Assembly: GCA_002351925.1 (NCBI GenBank)
Contig: DEHM01000012.1
Coordinates: forward strand, 7,125-71,124
Direction of reading: 5' to 3'
From: Bacteroidales bacterium UBA2800
Lineage (GTDB): Bacteria; Bacteroidota; Bacteroidia; Bacteroidales; Paludibacteraceae
DNA length: 64,000 nt
This document shows positions 17,832 to 26,514 of the stretch, in pieces. The stretch's first letter is position 1; every line of letters starts with the position of its first letter. The notes under the pieces are model-generated. The model saw nothing but the letters and a program-made list of their open reading frames with translations, had not been told where the DNA came from and made no database searches. The translations under genes were made by a program, and so were the position numbers.

Positions 17832-17862
17832 CAAAGGTACACTTTTTTCGGGACATACGCAA
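17832..17862 (-). promoter_or_regulatory. Promoter of the glucosaminidase-mutS2 operon
   Basis: TTG (17860-17862) followed by CGTATGTCC, a 20-base spacer in all, and TACCTTTG (17832-17839) on the minus strand, about 42 bases before the ATG at 17790. Confidence 0.82.
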
Positions 17863-17922
17863 GTCAGAGGGGCATAAAAAGGCCACAAAAAAACAGCATA
17901 TGCAAATTTATTTGCAAATTGT

Positions 17923-17953
17923 TTGCGTATATGAAAAAAAAGTAGTACTTTTG
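17923..17953 (+). promoter_or_regulatory. Promoter of the LtaS-like gene operon
   Basis: TTG (17923-17925), then CGTATATGA within a 20-base spacer, then TACTTTTG (17946-17953). The ATG is at 17971, so the leader is only about ten bases. Confidence 0.82.
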
Positions 17954-17970
17954 CACCCGATTTTGGAATT

Positions 17971-19941
17971 ATGCGCCTACAGACGAACATATCGATTGTA
18001 AAGCGAGTGTGGAATCACCCGTGGATAGTGGCTGCCTGCAACCTGTTGTTGCTAATGGCGCTATATACGCTCTCGCGTCTTTTCTTCTATTATGCCAACG
18101 GCGACCTCTTCCCGTCCATTACGTTTTCCCATCTGATGGAGTTATGTCTGGGCGGTACGGTCTTTGACCGTTCTACAGTGCTATTCATCAACTCGCTTTA
18201 TCTGCTTTTGATCCTTTTCCCCTGGCCGGAGAATTGGCGGTCTAACCCGGGTTATCGTCAGGCGATACAGTGGAGTTACTGGATACCGAACACCTTGTGT
18301 CTGGTAGCCAACTGCGTGGATATGGTTTATTTCCGCTTCACGGACCGCCGTACCACCTGCCGCGTCTTTACAGAGTTTCAGAACGACAACAACATGGTGG
18401 CTATTTTTTCTCAAGCCATCGTCCAATACTGGTACGTCACGCTGTTCGGCATCGTGCTATTGGCGACATTCTTCCTATTGAGCAGACGTCCGCCGGTAGT
18501 GGAAAAGCGCTACAACCCCTGGCTCTATTATCCCGTGGAGTCGCTCATCATCAGCCTCACGGCCTTCGTCACAGTGGTCGGCATACGCAATGGCGTACAC
18601 ATGTATACACGCGTCATCAACGTGAGTTACGCGCTGGAATATACCAATGAACCCATCGAGACAGGCATTGTGCTCAACACCCCGTTCTCGTTGATTCGTT
18701 CGCTGGAAAACCTGGGATTCGAAGAAGTACACTACTACGATGAACAGGAGATGGAGGAAATCTTCACGCCTATCCACCAAGCGCCGGACACGCTCGTCAC
18801 GGGCCACGAGGGCATGAACGTGGTCATCTTCATATTGGAGAGTTTCAGCAAAGAATATATCGGGTTCTTCAACCACGATCTGGACAACGGCACGTATCAG
18901 GGCTACACTCCCTTCCTCGACTCGCTCTTAGAGCATAGTCGCTCCTACCGGCTTAGTCTGGCTTCGGGCCGCAAATCCATCGAGGCGATGCCCTCTACGC
19001 TCGCCTCTATACAACTGATGTATGAGTCGTATATCCTCACGCCCTATTCCACCAATGACATCAGTTCGCTCGCCTATTGCCTGGCGGAGAAAGGTTACTC
19101 CAGCAGTTTCTGGCACGGTGCACCGAGTGGTTCGATGGGCTTCAACGCTTTTGCCCGCGCGGCGGGATTCCAAAGCCACTACGGCTACGAAGAGTACGAC
19201 GGACCCGAGGCTTTCGACGGCACGTGGGCAGTCTGGGACGATGAGTTTCTCCAGTTTTTCCTGCGCGGTCTAAACCGTCAGCCGCAGCCTTTCTGCACCG
19301 CTATCTTCACCGCCTCGTCCCACCAGCCGTTCAAAGTGCCCGAGCAATACCGCGACACCTTCCCTGAAGGTCCTCATCCCCTCCATAAATGCATCGGCTA
19401 CAGCGACCACGCGCTGCGACACTTCTTCCGCTGCGCACGTACCCAACCATGGTACCAGAACACCCTCTTTGTCTTTACTGCCGACCATACTAACGAGATA
19501 ACCCACGCGGAATACAACAATGCCAAAGGACTATTCGAGATTCCTATCTTCTTCTACCGCCCCGACGACTCGCTAACGGGTATGCAGGACGACATGATCG
19601 CCCAAGTAGACATCATGCCCTCTGTATTGGGTTATCTGGGCTACGACAAACCCTACTTCGCCTTTGGCGAGGATGTGCTGACAAGGCCGCGCGAGCACCG
19701 CTATATCGTCAACTACAACTACCCTGTTCATCAGATTTTCTCCGACAGTCTGCTCGTCCAGTTTGACGAACAGAAAGTGACAGCGGTGTATAATTTCAAG
19801 CAGGATCGGCCGCTGAAGAAGAACCTGGTGGAGCAGATGCGCGAGACGGAAGAAGTGCAGAAGATGGAGCGCTACCTGAAGGCGTATATCCAGCAGTACG
19901 TCCATCGAATGCGGACCAATGACCTAAAAGTGAACAACTAA
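17971..19941 (+). CDS. LtaS-like membrane phosphotransferase (sulfatase fold)
   Basis: A 656-residue protein. Five hydrophobic segments in the first 220 residues precede an extracytoplasmic alkaline-phosphatase/sulfatase domain. Metal-site motifs visible are VVIFILESFSKE (about 284-295), a nucleophile region SGRKSIEAMPSTLAS (about 330-345) and FTADHTNE (about 504-511). The family includes lipoteichoic acid synthase and OpgB-type phosphoglycerol transferases. In a Gram-negative organism it should modify a lipid, glycan or periplasmic glucan with a phospho-alcohol; the substrate is unknown. It heads the plus-strand gene run that goes to 26514. Confidence 0.88.
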   Translation: MRLQTNISIVKRVWNHPWIVAACNLLLLMALYTLSRLFFYYANGDLFPSITFSHLMELCLGGTVFDRSTVLFINSLYLLLILFPWPENWRSNPGYRQAIQWSYWIPNTLCLVANCVDMVYFRFTDRRTTCRVFTEFQNDNNMVAIFSQAIVQYWYVTLFGIVLLATFFLLSRRPPVVEKRYNPWLYYPVESLIISLTAFVTVVGIRNGVHMYTRVINVSYALEYTNEPIETGIVLNTPFSLIRSLENLGFEEVHYYDEQEMEEIFTPIHQAPDTLVTGHEGMNVVIFILESFSKEYIGFFNHDLDNGTYQGYTPFLDSLLEHSRSYRLSLASGRKSIEAMPSTLASIQLMYESYILTPYSTNDISSLAYCLAEKGYSSSFWHGAPSGSMGFNAFARAAGFQSHYGYEEYDGPEAFDGTWAVWDDEFLQFFLRGLNRQPQPFCTAIFTASSHQPFKVPEQYRDTFPEGPHPLHKCIGYSDHALRHFFRCARTQPWYQNTLFVFTADHTNEITHAEYNNAKGLFEIPIFFYRPDDSLTGMQDDMIAQVDIMPSVLGYLGYDKPYFAFGEDVLTRPREHRYIVNYNYPVHQIFSDSLLVQFDEQKVTAVYNFKQDRPLKKNLVEQMRETEEVQKMERYLKAYIQQYVHRMRTNDLKVNN

Positions 19942-19951
19942 TCAACCGAAT

Positions 19952-20392
19952 ATGAAAAAGAACGTATTTATCATCGCGGTGCTGTGTGCACTACTGGGGC
20001 TGGCGAGCTGCGACAACAGGCAACCGGACTGCAAGTATCACGCTCTGACACGCGATCTGACTGTGATGCAAGTGGACTGGCAGTGGGACGCTTCCAATAA
20101 GCAGTTCTTCTACCATTTCGACCTGCCGGAGGTCACGCCGTATATCTACAACTACGGCAACTGGACCATCTGCCGCGAGTATAACTACGGCAAGGCGAAC
20201 GCCTATCAGGTGGCTTTGCCGCAGACCGTGTATTATACCGAGCAGGTCGACAGTACGACGATCTATTACTCGCAGCTGATCGACTACGCAATCGGCGTCG
20301 GGTACGTGGAGATTGTCCTGACCAACTCTGACTATTTTTATGATGCAAACAACCCGGAGACCATGCATTTCCGGCTACAGCTGATCTATTAA
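19952..20392 (+). CDS. Hypothetical lipoprotein
   Basis: A 146-residue protein with a lipoprotein signal (lipobox LASC, Cys near residue 20) and a mature part of about 125 residues rich in Tyr and beta-prone sequence (YHFDLPEVTPYIYNYGNW). I recognise no known domain. It starts ten bases after the LtaS-like gene, and its stop overlaps the presumed start of the DAHP synthase. Attachment to the periplasmic face of a membrane is likely. Confidence 0.8.
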   Translation: MKKNVFIIAVLCALLGLASCDNRQPDCKYHALTRDLTVMQVDWQWDASNKQFFYHFDLPEVTPYIYNYGNWTICREYNYGKANAYQVALPQTVYYTEQVDSTTIYYSQLIDYAIGVGYVEIVLTNSDYFYDANNPETMHFRLQLIY

Positions 20393-21416
20393 AACGCCGA
20401 TATACATAGTAGGACCTTGTAGCGCCGAGACGCGTGAACAAGTGCTGACCACCGCCCGCCTTCTCAAGGAAGCCTGCGGTGATACTCATTATATTTTTCG
20501 CGCGGGCGCATGGAAGGCGCGTACGAGCCCGCAGACGTATCAGGGAGCGGGAGAGGAAGCCTTGGAGTGGTTGGCGGAAGTCCAACATACGTATGGCTTG
20601 AAGGTCGCTACCGAAGTAGCCGAACCCGCACATGTCGAGGCGGCGCAGAAAGCCGGCATCGACTACCTGTGGATCGGTGCACGAACTGCTGCTAACCCCA
20701 TCGCCATAGAGCGTATCGCGCAGGCGATAGACCCGCAGCGGATCCAAGCCGTGGGAATCAAAAACCCCGTCAATGCCGACCCTGCTTTATGGATCGGAAA
20801 CATCGAGCGGCTCGAACATACAGGTATTCCTGTCTTCGCTATCCACCGCGGATGTAACCATCAGCCCTGCTGGATGATGGCGCACGCCGTACGTACCGCC
20901 CGACCGGACATCCCCATCCTGCTCGACCCCAGCCATATGAGCGGAGATGCCCAACGTATCCCCGAACTGATGACCAAGCTCATCGACCTCCGGCTCGACG
21001 GCGCTATGATCGAGGTACACACGGACCCTGCCTCCGCCCTCTCCGACGCCAAGCAGCAAATCACACCGAGCCAACTACGAGCCGTTGTCGAACCGTTCTC
21101 GAACCAACTACGAGAGATAAACGAGAATGAAACGGACTTGTTACCCACTTCTGACGATACCACCCTCAACTGGTTACGGGCGGAGATAGATGAATTGGAT
21201 GACAACCTGTGGTCCACCCTCGCTGCCCGCATGGAGGTGAGCAAGCGCATCGGCGAATGGAAGAAAGAGAACGGCATCGCACCCCTCCAACCCGAACGGT
21301 TTCAGCAGATACTGTCCAAACGACTGACATGGGCAGCCCAAAACGGACTCGACCCGCTGTTCGTCACACAACTATTTGACATCATCCACCAACAGAGTCT
21401 AAAACAACAATTATAA
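20388..21416 (+). CDS. Bifunctional DAHP synthase/chorismate mutase, apparent AUU start
   Basis: A fusion of about 342 residues. The N-terminal part is a DAHP synthase of the KDO8PS-like class: GPCSAE near residue 9, FRAGAWKARTSP, KNPVNAD, HRGC and LLDPSHMSGD. The C-terminal part (about 262-335) is an AroQ-type chorismate mutase (LRAEIDELDDNLWSTLAARMEVSKRIGEWK). These catalyse the first step of the shikimate pathway and the chorismate-to-prephenate step. The frame has a TGA at 20382. The only codon upstream of GPCSAE in an initiator-like position is ATT at 20388, overlapping the previous stop as TATTAA. The first standard alternative, GTG at 20442, would remove the essential GPCSAE strand. 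An AUU start, a frameshift from the upstream lipoprotein gene, or a sequence error would each explain this. Confidence 0.85.
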   Translation: MKTPIYIVGPCSAETREQVLTTARLLKEACGDTHYIFRAGAWKARTSPQTYQGAGEEALEWLAEVQHTYGLKVATEVAEPAHVEAAQKAGIDYLWIGARTAANPIAIERIAQAIDPQRIQAVGIKNPVNADPALWIGNIERLEHTGIPVFAIHRGCNHQPCWMMAHAVRTARPDIPILLDPSHMSGDAQRIPELMTKLIDLRLDGAMIEVHTDPASALSDAKQQITPSQLRAVVEPFSNQLREINENETDLLPTSDDTTLNWLRAEIDELDDNLWSTLAARMEVSKRIGEWKKENGIAPLQPERFQQILSKRLTWAAQNGLDPLFVTQLFDIIHQQSLKQQL

Positions 21417-21417
21417 T

Positions 21418-22854
21418 ATGAAACTGACTGAAAAAATATCGTATTGGTTATTAGCACTTATTAGTTTTATACTACAGATCCCTCATTCTATGGCACCATG
21501 GGGGAATGGCAATTACCCGACAGATGTATGCATCCACGCACGCATTGCGGAATGGATGAATCAGGGGCTTGTTTTATACCAAGACATGTTCGACCACAAA
21601 GGGCCGCTGGTCTTTCCGGTTTATATAGTTTATTGGCTTAGCTCTTCTTCGACTCCTTACGGCGTTTGGCTGATGGATATCCTCATTTTATTCCTCTCGC
21701 TCGTCCTTATTTATCGCATGGCAAAACTTTTCGTAGCGAGCGATCAAGCTTTGTGGATTACACTGCTCATGGCATGCTTTATTCAACTGCCTTTCACCGA
21801 TGAAGGCGGATCGGATTGGTTAGTAATGCCGGGTTGTATCTACAGTTGCTATCTACTGGCCAAGCGGCTCAAGGATGAGCAATACTGCTCTTTAACGGAA
21901 ATCTTTCTATTCTCCGTGAGTGTTTCCATATGTATGATGACCAAGCCCAACACTTCGGCATGCATGATACCTATTGCTGTTTTTATCGTTTGGCATCTTA
22001 TTCGCCACTTTGATCTTCGCGTATTAGGTCGCTATGCCTTGGGGGTCGTGTTAGGGGTAGGAATCATACTCGTACCAATCGCTATATGGCTGGTACAACA
22101 AGATAATTTCGACGGTTTTATAGAGGGCTATTGGCGTTTTAATACCAGTTCGTATGGTCCGATATCTGCACATAAATGGTTGATGGGAAAACTTATTGTC
22201 ACGCTCGTGTGCTTACCGGCATTTTTTACATACGTAGTTTATGCCATTTTTGCTAATAAACGCGCCTGGCATTTTTGGCTCGTAACCATCCTGTTCTTTT
22301 TTACCGTGGCGCTTAATGCCTATCTAAAAAACGGCTATCCGCATTATATTTTACCAAGTATCGGTGTTTTCGCCTTAGTGCTCGTATTGGCATGGCAACA
22401 CATCCATAGCCGCAAAGCATTATTAGTCGCTATCTCCGCAATCTATCTGCTGGTTGGCATTGGAGCATCTGGCGCACGCGTATATCTTCGCCTGACGCCA
22501 TTTGACACATCTGTCGATGAACAGACAGCACTGTATATCAACTCACAAACAGAAGCGGACGATTTCGTCATGGTCTGCGACGTAGTAGACCGCAGCCGCT
22601 GGAAATTTATGGACCCCAGTTACTCGTTTGTTTTCCGCTTATGGCTGTTGCTGGACGCAAAACCGGCTAGTCCCTATTTCTTCCTCCCACCGTCGATCAC
22701 ACCTCAGATGAGTGCCTATTCGTGGGAATTGATTACACAACGAATGCCCAAATTTGTGGTTTGCACGGACGACCACAAGGCGGACTATATCGGCATAGGA
22801 TATACCGAAGACAAAGACTTACACAATGATTTTTATATATTACGGAGGCCATAA
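21418..22854 (+). CDS. GT-C type membrane glycosyltransferase (GT39/ArnT-like)
   Basis: A 478-residue polytopic protein with about ten hydrophobic helices. The motif DMFDHKGPLVFP near residues 57-68 in the first periplasmic loop resembles the Asp-containing loop of PMT/ArnT-type enzymes that use polyprenyl-phosphate sugars. The C-terminal 120 residues are soluble. The gene is clearly more AT-rich than its neighbours, suggesting a different history. It starts two bases after the DAHP synthase stop. Acceptor and donor are unknown. Confidence 0.75.
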   Translation: MKLTEKISYWLLALISFILQIPHSMAPWGNGNYPTDVCIHARIAEWMNQGLVLYQDMFDHKGPLVFPVYIVYWLSSSSTPYGVWLMDILILFLSLVLIYRMAKLFVASDQALWITLLMACFIQLPFTDEGGSDWLVMPGCIYSCYLLAKRLKDEQYCSLTEIFLFSVSVSICMMTKPNTSACMIPIAVFIVWHLIRHFDLRVLGRYALGVVLGVGIILVPIAIWLVQQDNFDGFIEGYWRFNTSSYGPISAHKWLMGKLIVTLVCLPAFFTYVVYAIFANKRAWHFWLVTILFFFTVALNAYLKNGYPHYILPSIGVFALVLVLAWQHIHSRKALLVAISAIYLLVGIGASGARVYLRLTPFDTSVDEQTALYINSQTEADDFVMVCDVVDRSRWKFMDPSYSFVFRLWLLLDAKPASPYFFLPPSITPQMSAYSWELITQRMPKFVVCTDDHKADYIGIGYTEDKDLHNDFYILRRP

Positions 22855-22877
22855 CGAATTATGATTTTCTGATAACT

Positions 22878-25679
22878 ATGCGACAGATCAAATTTTACAT
22901 ACTATCCCTACTCTTGTGCTTCGCCGGACTGATGTTCGCGCAAGAAGATCCGCAGCGTACCAGTATATCCGGTATCGTGGTGGATGGTGAGACAGGCGAG
23001 ACGCTGCCATTTGTGCAGATCTACTTCCTGAAGTCCACCACCAGCAAAGGTGTCGTTCCCTCCGAGGTAGGTACCACCTCCGATATTGACGGCAACTTCA
23101 CCATCTCCAACACCGCCGGCTATACCTCCATCAACTTCCAGATGGTAGGTTATAAGACCGAACTGCTCACGCTGCGTAAGGGACAGAACCGCAAGAACGT
23201 GAAGGTCAAACTGACGCCGGACGTATACGGTCTGCAGGATATCGTCGTCACGCCCAAGAACCGCAAGCGCGACTACAAACGCAAGGGCAACCCGGCGGTG
23301 GAACTCATCCAGAATGTCATCGCACGCAAAGACTCGTTCTGCGTCAAATCGGCCGACCAGTATACCGCGCAGACCTACCACCGTATGTCCTTCGCGCTGG
23401 ACAACATCAAGGTCAACTGGGAGAAACCCTTCTGGAAGAACTTCACCTTCGTCAAGAAGTATATCGACACGACGGGTGTCTACCCCAGCGTGACGGTCAG
23501 CATCCGCGAGGATATCACCGAGGAGTACTTCCAGCGTAAGCCGCACCGCGAGAAGAAGATCATGAAGAAGAAGCGTACCTTCGGTCTGGAAGACCTGATC
23601 GGCTCGGGTTCGTTCCAGGAGAACATCAACGCGGTCTTCAAGGACGTGGAGATTAACGACAACAGCATGAACCTGCTCTTCAACCGCTTCGTCTCGCCGC
23701 TGTCGTCCACTATCGCCACCACATTCTACCAGTACTATATCATGGATACCATCCTCGTGGACGGCTATCCCTGTATCGACTTGGCCTTCGTGCCTGTCAA
23801 CTCCGAGAGCTACGGCTTCACCGGCCACCTCTATATCATCAACGACTCGACGTTCCGCCTCAAGCGCTACGCCATCAACGTGCCGCCCGATATCAACCTG
23901 AACTTCGTCAGCAACTTCTCTGTCGAGCACAACTACCGCCAGCTGGAGAACGGACTCTGGGCGCCCGATCGTACGACCACCTACGCCAAGTTCTATATCC
24001 TCAACAACAAACGCGGCTTGCTGGCACGACAGACCAAGATTTACACCGGCTGGGACCTGGACACGCCTATCTCCAAGGAGACCTTCTCCAGTTTCACCAG
24101 CGAGGATGAGACCGAGCAGATCAACGACACGACGGCCGAGCTGGTCAGCACAAAGGACTGGGAGAACCTGCGTCCGGAGCCGCTCAGCTGGTACGAAAGC
24201 TCGGTGCAGGATCTGGTCAAAGAGTTCACATCCACACCGGTCTTCAACAGCCTCGTGCTGATGGCTAACGCCCTGACCACCGAGTATATCCCTACCACCC
24301 ACTCGTCACACTACTGGGACAGTAAGTTCGATATCGGACCTATCTACAGCTTCGTCAGCTGGAACATGCTGGAGGGTGTGCGTCTGCGTTTTGGCGGCTG
24401 TTCGACGGGCAAGCTCCACCCGCAGTGGTTCTTCCGCGGCTACGGCGCCTTCGGTACCAAAGACCTGCGGCCCAAATATAGCGCCACCGTGCTCTACACC
24501 TTCGACAAGCATGAATGGACTCCCTATACCGGCCTGCGCCACCATATCTCACTCACGGGTCAATACGACGTCGAGCAGCCCGGTCTGCACACCGAGATCA
24601 TCGAGCGCGACAATATCTTCGCCTCTATCCCGACCAGCAAACCGACGATGGGCTTCTATCAGTACGTCTTCCATGCCAACGTAGAGTATATGAAGGAGTG
24701 GACCAACAAGCTCTCGCTGCGTACCCGCTTCGACTTTAGCAACAACGAGGCGGCCGGCGCGCTCAGCTACCAGCGTATCAATTGGCGCAACACGGGCACC
24801 GACGAGGAGTCTGTTTGGACGAAAGACTCGATCAACATTGGCCAGTACCGCAACTACGAGGGGCAGTTCGAGCTGCGCTATTCGCCGGGCAACCGCGCCA
24901 CCTACGACCGCATGGGCAAGGAGAGCACCTTTATGCTTGATAAGGATGCGCCCACCTTCAAGCTCACCCACTACGTCGGCTATCTCGACGACCGTCACAA
25001 TGGCGGCGACGGCTTCATCTACAACCGTACGGAGTTTATGTTCGACAAGCGCTTCTGGTTCTCCGCCTTCGGTCATCTCGACCTGCGTCTGGAGACGGGT
25101 ATGATCTGGCAGAAAGTGCCGTTCACCCACCTCTATATGCCGTCCACCAGCGGAAGTATCTTCCTCTCCATGCGTGCGTTCAACCTCATGAAACCCATGG
25201 AGTTCATCATGGATGAGTATGTCGCGCTCTATGCTACCTACTATCTCAAGGGCTGGATCATCAACCGCATACCGGGTCTGAACAAACTGAAGATACGTGG
25301 TGTCATCGGTGTCTCGGCGGTCTATGGCGGTCTGACCAAGAAGAACAACCCCTTCCTGGAGACCGGTACCGGACTCTATGAGTTCCCGCAGACAGCTGTC
25401 TTCGACAAGAACGGTTACTACGTAGCAGGTAGTACCACCTCGCCTATCGGCAAACTGCCGTATATCGAGATCAACGCCGGCTTCGAGAACATCCTCAAGT
25501 TCATCCGTATCGACTATGTACGCCGTATCACCTACAACGACTACGAACTGCCCTGCCCCGCCACCGACGAGAACGGCAACGTGATAACCGACGGCGAAGG
25601 TCATCCCATCATGGGACGCCGGCGTATACCCGCATGGGGACGCAACGGCGTGAAGATAACCTTCCGCTTCGCATTATAA
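22878..25679 (+). CDS. DUF5686 outer-membrane protein with carboxypeptidase-like regulatory domain
   Basis: A 933-residue protein. The signal peptide ends GLMFAQ; residues of about 28-115 are a carboxypeptidase-like regulatory domain (SGIVVDGETGETLPFVQI, NFQMVGYKTE). The remainder matches the Bacteroidota DUF5686 family (NPAVELIQNVIARKD, TAQTYHRMSF) with a predicted C-terminal beta-barrel ending FRFAL. The function of DUF5686 is unknown. It is followed 22 bases later by a small barrel protein. Confidence 0.87.
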   Translation: MRQIKFYILSLLLCFAGLMFAQEDPQRTSISGIVVDGETGETLPFVQIYFLKSTTSKGVVPSEVGTTSDIDGNFTISNTAGYTSINFQMVGYKTELLTLRKGQNRKNVKVKLTPDVYGLQDIVVTPKNRKRDYKRKGNPAVELIQNVIARKDSFCVKSADQYTAQTYHRMSFALDNIKVNWEKPFWKNFTFVKKYIDTTGVYPSVTVSIREDITEEYFQRKPHREKKIMKKKRTFGLEDLIGSGSFQENINAVFKDVEINDNSMNLLFNRFVSPLSSTIATTFYQYYIMDTILVDGYPCIDLAFVPVNSESYGFTGHLYIINDSTFRLKRYAINVPPDINLNFVSNFSVEHNYRQLENGLWAPDRTTTYAKFYILNNKRGLLARQTKIYTGWDLDTPISKETFSSFTSEDETEQINDTTAELVSTKDWENLRPEPLSWYESSVQDLVKEFTSTPVFNSLVLMANALTTEYIPTTHSSHYWDSKFDIGPIYSFVSWNMLEGVRLRFGGCSTGKLHPQWFFRGYGAFGTKDLRPKYSATVLYTFDKHEWTPYTGLRHHISLTGQYDVEQPGLHTEIIERDNIFASIPTSKPTMGFYQYVFHANVEYMKEWTNKLSLRTRFDFSNNEAAGALSYQRINWRNTGTDEESVWTKDSINIGQYRNYEGQFELRYSPGNRATYDRMGKESTFMLDKDAPTFKLTHYVGYLDDRHNGGDGFIYNRTEFMFDKRFWFSAFGHLDLRLETGMIWQKVPFTHLYMPSTSGSIFLSMRAFNLMKPMEFIMDEYVALYATYYLKGWIINRIPGLNKLKIRGVIGVSAVYGGLTKKNNPFLETGTGLYEFPQTAVFDKNGYYVAGSTTSPIGKLPYIEINAGFENILKFIRIDYVRRITYNDYELPCPATDENGNVITDGEGHPIMGRRRIPAWGRNGVKITFRFAL

Positions 25680-25701
25680 ATCATCCTAACTATTGACTGC
25701 T

Positions 25702-26514
25702 ATGAAACGAGTATTTATCCTGAGCGCCCTGCTTAGCCTCACCATAGGCCTCAGCGCGCAAGAAACCACATCGACAGAAAATACCGAGAAGAAAACCAAT
25801 GCGTTTGTCCACGCGTTCACGAGCGCGGGCGATGCACTCGTTAAGTTCGACAAAGAAGTCATGCTCGACTCGCTCGACCAGGAGAAACTGCCTAAGATGG
25901 TTACCGGCGGTTTGTTTGCCGGTGTCAACATGAGCGATTTTCTCATCACTCGTACCGGACAACGTCCCGTAGCGTCCCACCGACGTGTAGGTGCCGAGTT
26001 GGGCGGATTCCTCGATTTTGCGCTCAGCAAGCATTTCGCTATCCAGCCCCACGTGCTCTTCACGGCCCACCAGAACTATTTCGCGGCTACTGATACCACC
26101 AACCGTCTCTGGTCGTTCGGCATGGAGGTGCCCGTCTATTTCCTCGGCCGCTTCGGTAACATGCAGCAAGGCTACGTGCAGTTTGGCGGTGGTATCTTCA
26201 CCCATTTCACGTTTGCCTCCAATGTGGCAGGCAAATACCAGAGTACCGACACACCTGTGCCGCCTGCAACGCCCGATCCTTCGCCGCTCGACGGCATGGA
26301 CTACAGCAAGCTCTATAGCCTCCACAACAACCACTTTGGTATCTGTGCGCTCGTGGGCTACGAAGCGCCCTTCGGACTGCTTGTCAATGTGACCTACAAG
26401 ATCAGCCTCTCCGACATCGCCGGTTTCTACAGCGAGATGAAAGGTAAACCGGAGGCAGATGCACTCATCTACCCCCACTCGCTCAGCCTCTGTGTAGGCT
26501 ATCGGTTCAAGTGA
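25702..26514 (+). CDS. PorT-like outer-membrane beta-barrel protein
   Basis: A 270-residue protein whose ATG at 25702 begins a signal peptide (MKRVFILSALLSLTIGLSAQ). The mature part alternates polar and hydrophobic residues, has Gly-rich turns and ends SLCVGYRFK, typical of an 8-10-strand barrel. A TTG nine bases upstream is an unlikely start. It is convergent with the next gene with no bases between the two stop codons, and no hairpin is visible at the junction. Confidence 0.75.
   Translation: MKRVFILSALLSLTIGLSAQETTSTENTEKKTNAFVHAFTSAGDALVKFDKEVMLDSLDQEKLPKMVTGGLFAGVNMSDFLITRTGQRPVASHRRVGAELGGFLDFALSKHFAIQPHVLFTAHQNYFAATDTTNRLWSFGMEVPVYFLGRFGNMQQGYVQFGGGIFTHFTFASNVAGKYQSTDTPVPPATPDPSPLDGMDYSKLYSLHNNHFGICALVGYEAPFGLLVNVTYKISLSDIAGFYSEMKGKPEADALIYPHSLSLCVGYRFK

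Noticed and set aside
17791..17886. N-terminal extension of the glucosaminidase gene
   Set aside because: It would begin upstream of the promoter box at 17832-17839 and precede a complete signal peptide.
20442..21416. GTG at 20442 as start of DAHP synthase
   Set aside because: It would delete the GPCSAE strand, which carries a metal-binding Cys and is conserved throughout the family.
22908..24302. 464-codon frame opposite the DUF5686 gene
   Set aside because: It is a shadow of a gene with a clear signal peptide and family motifs.
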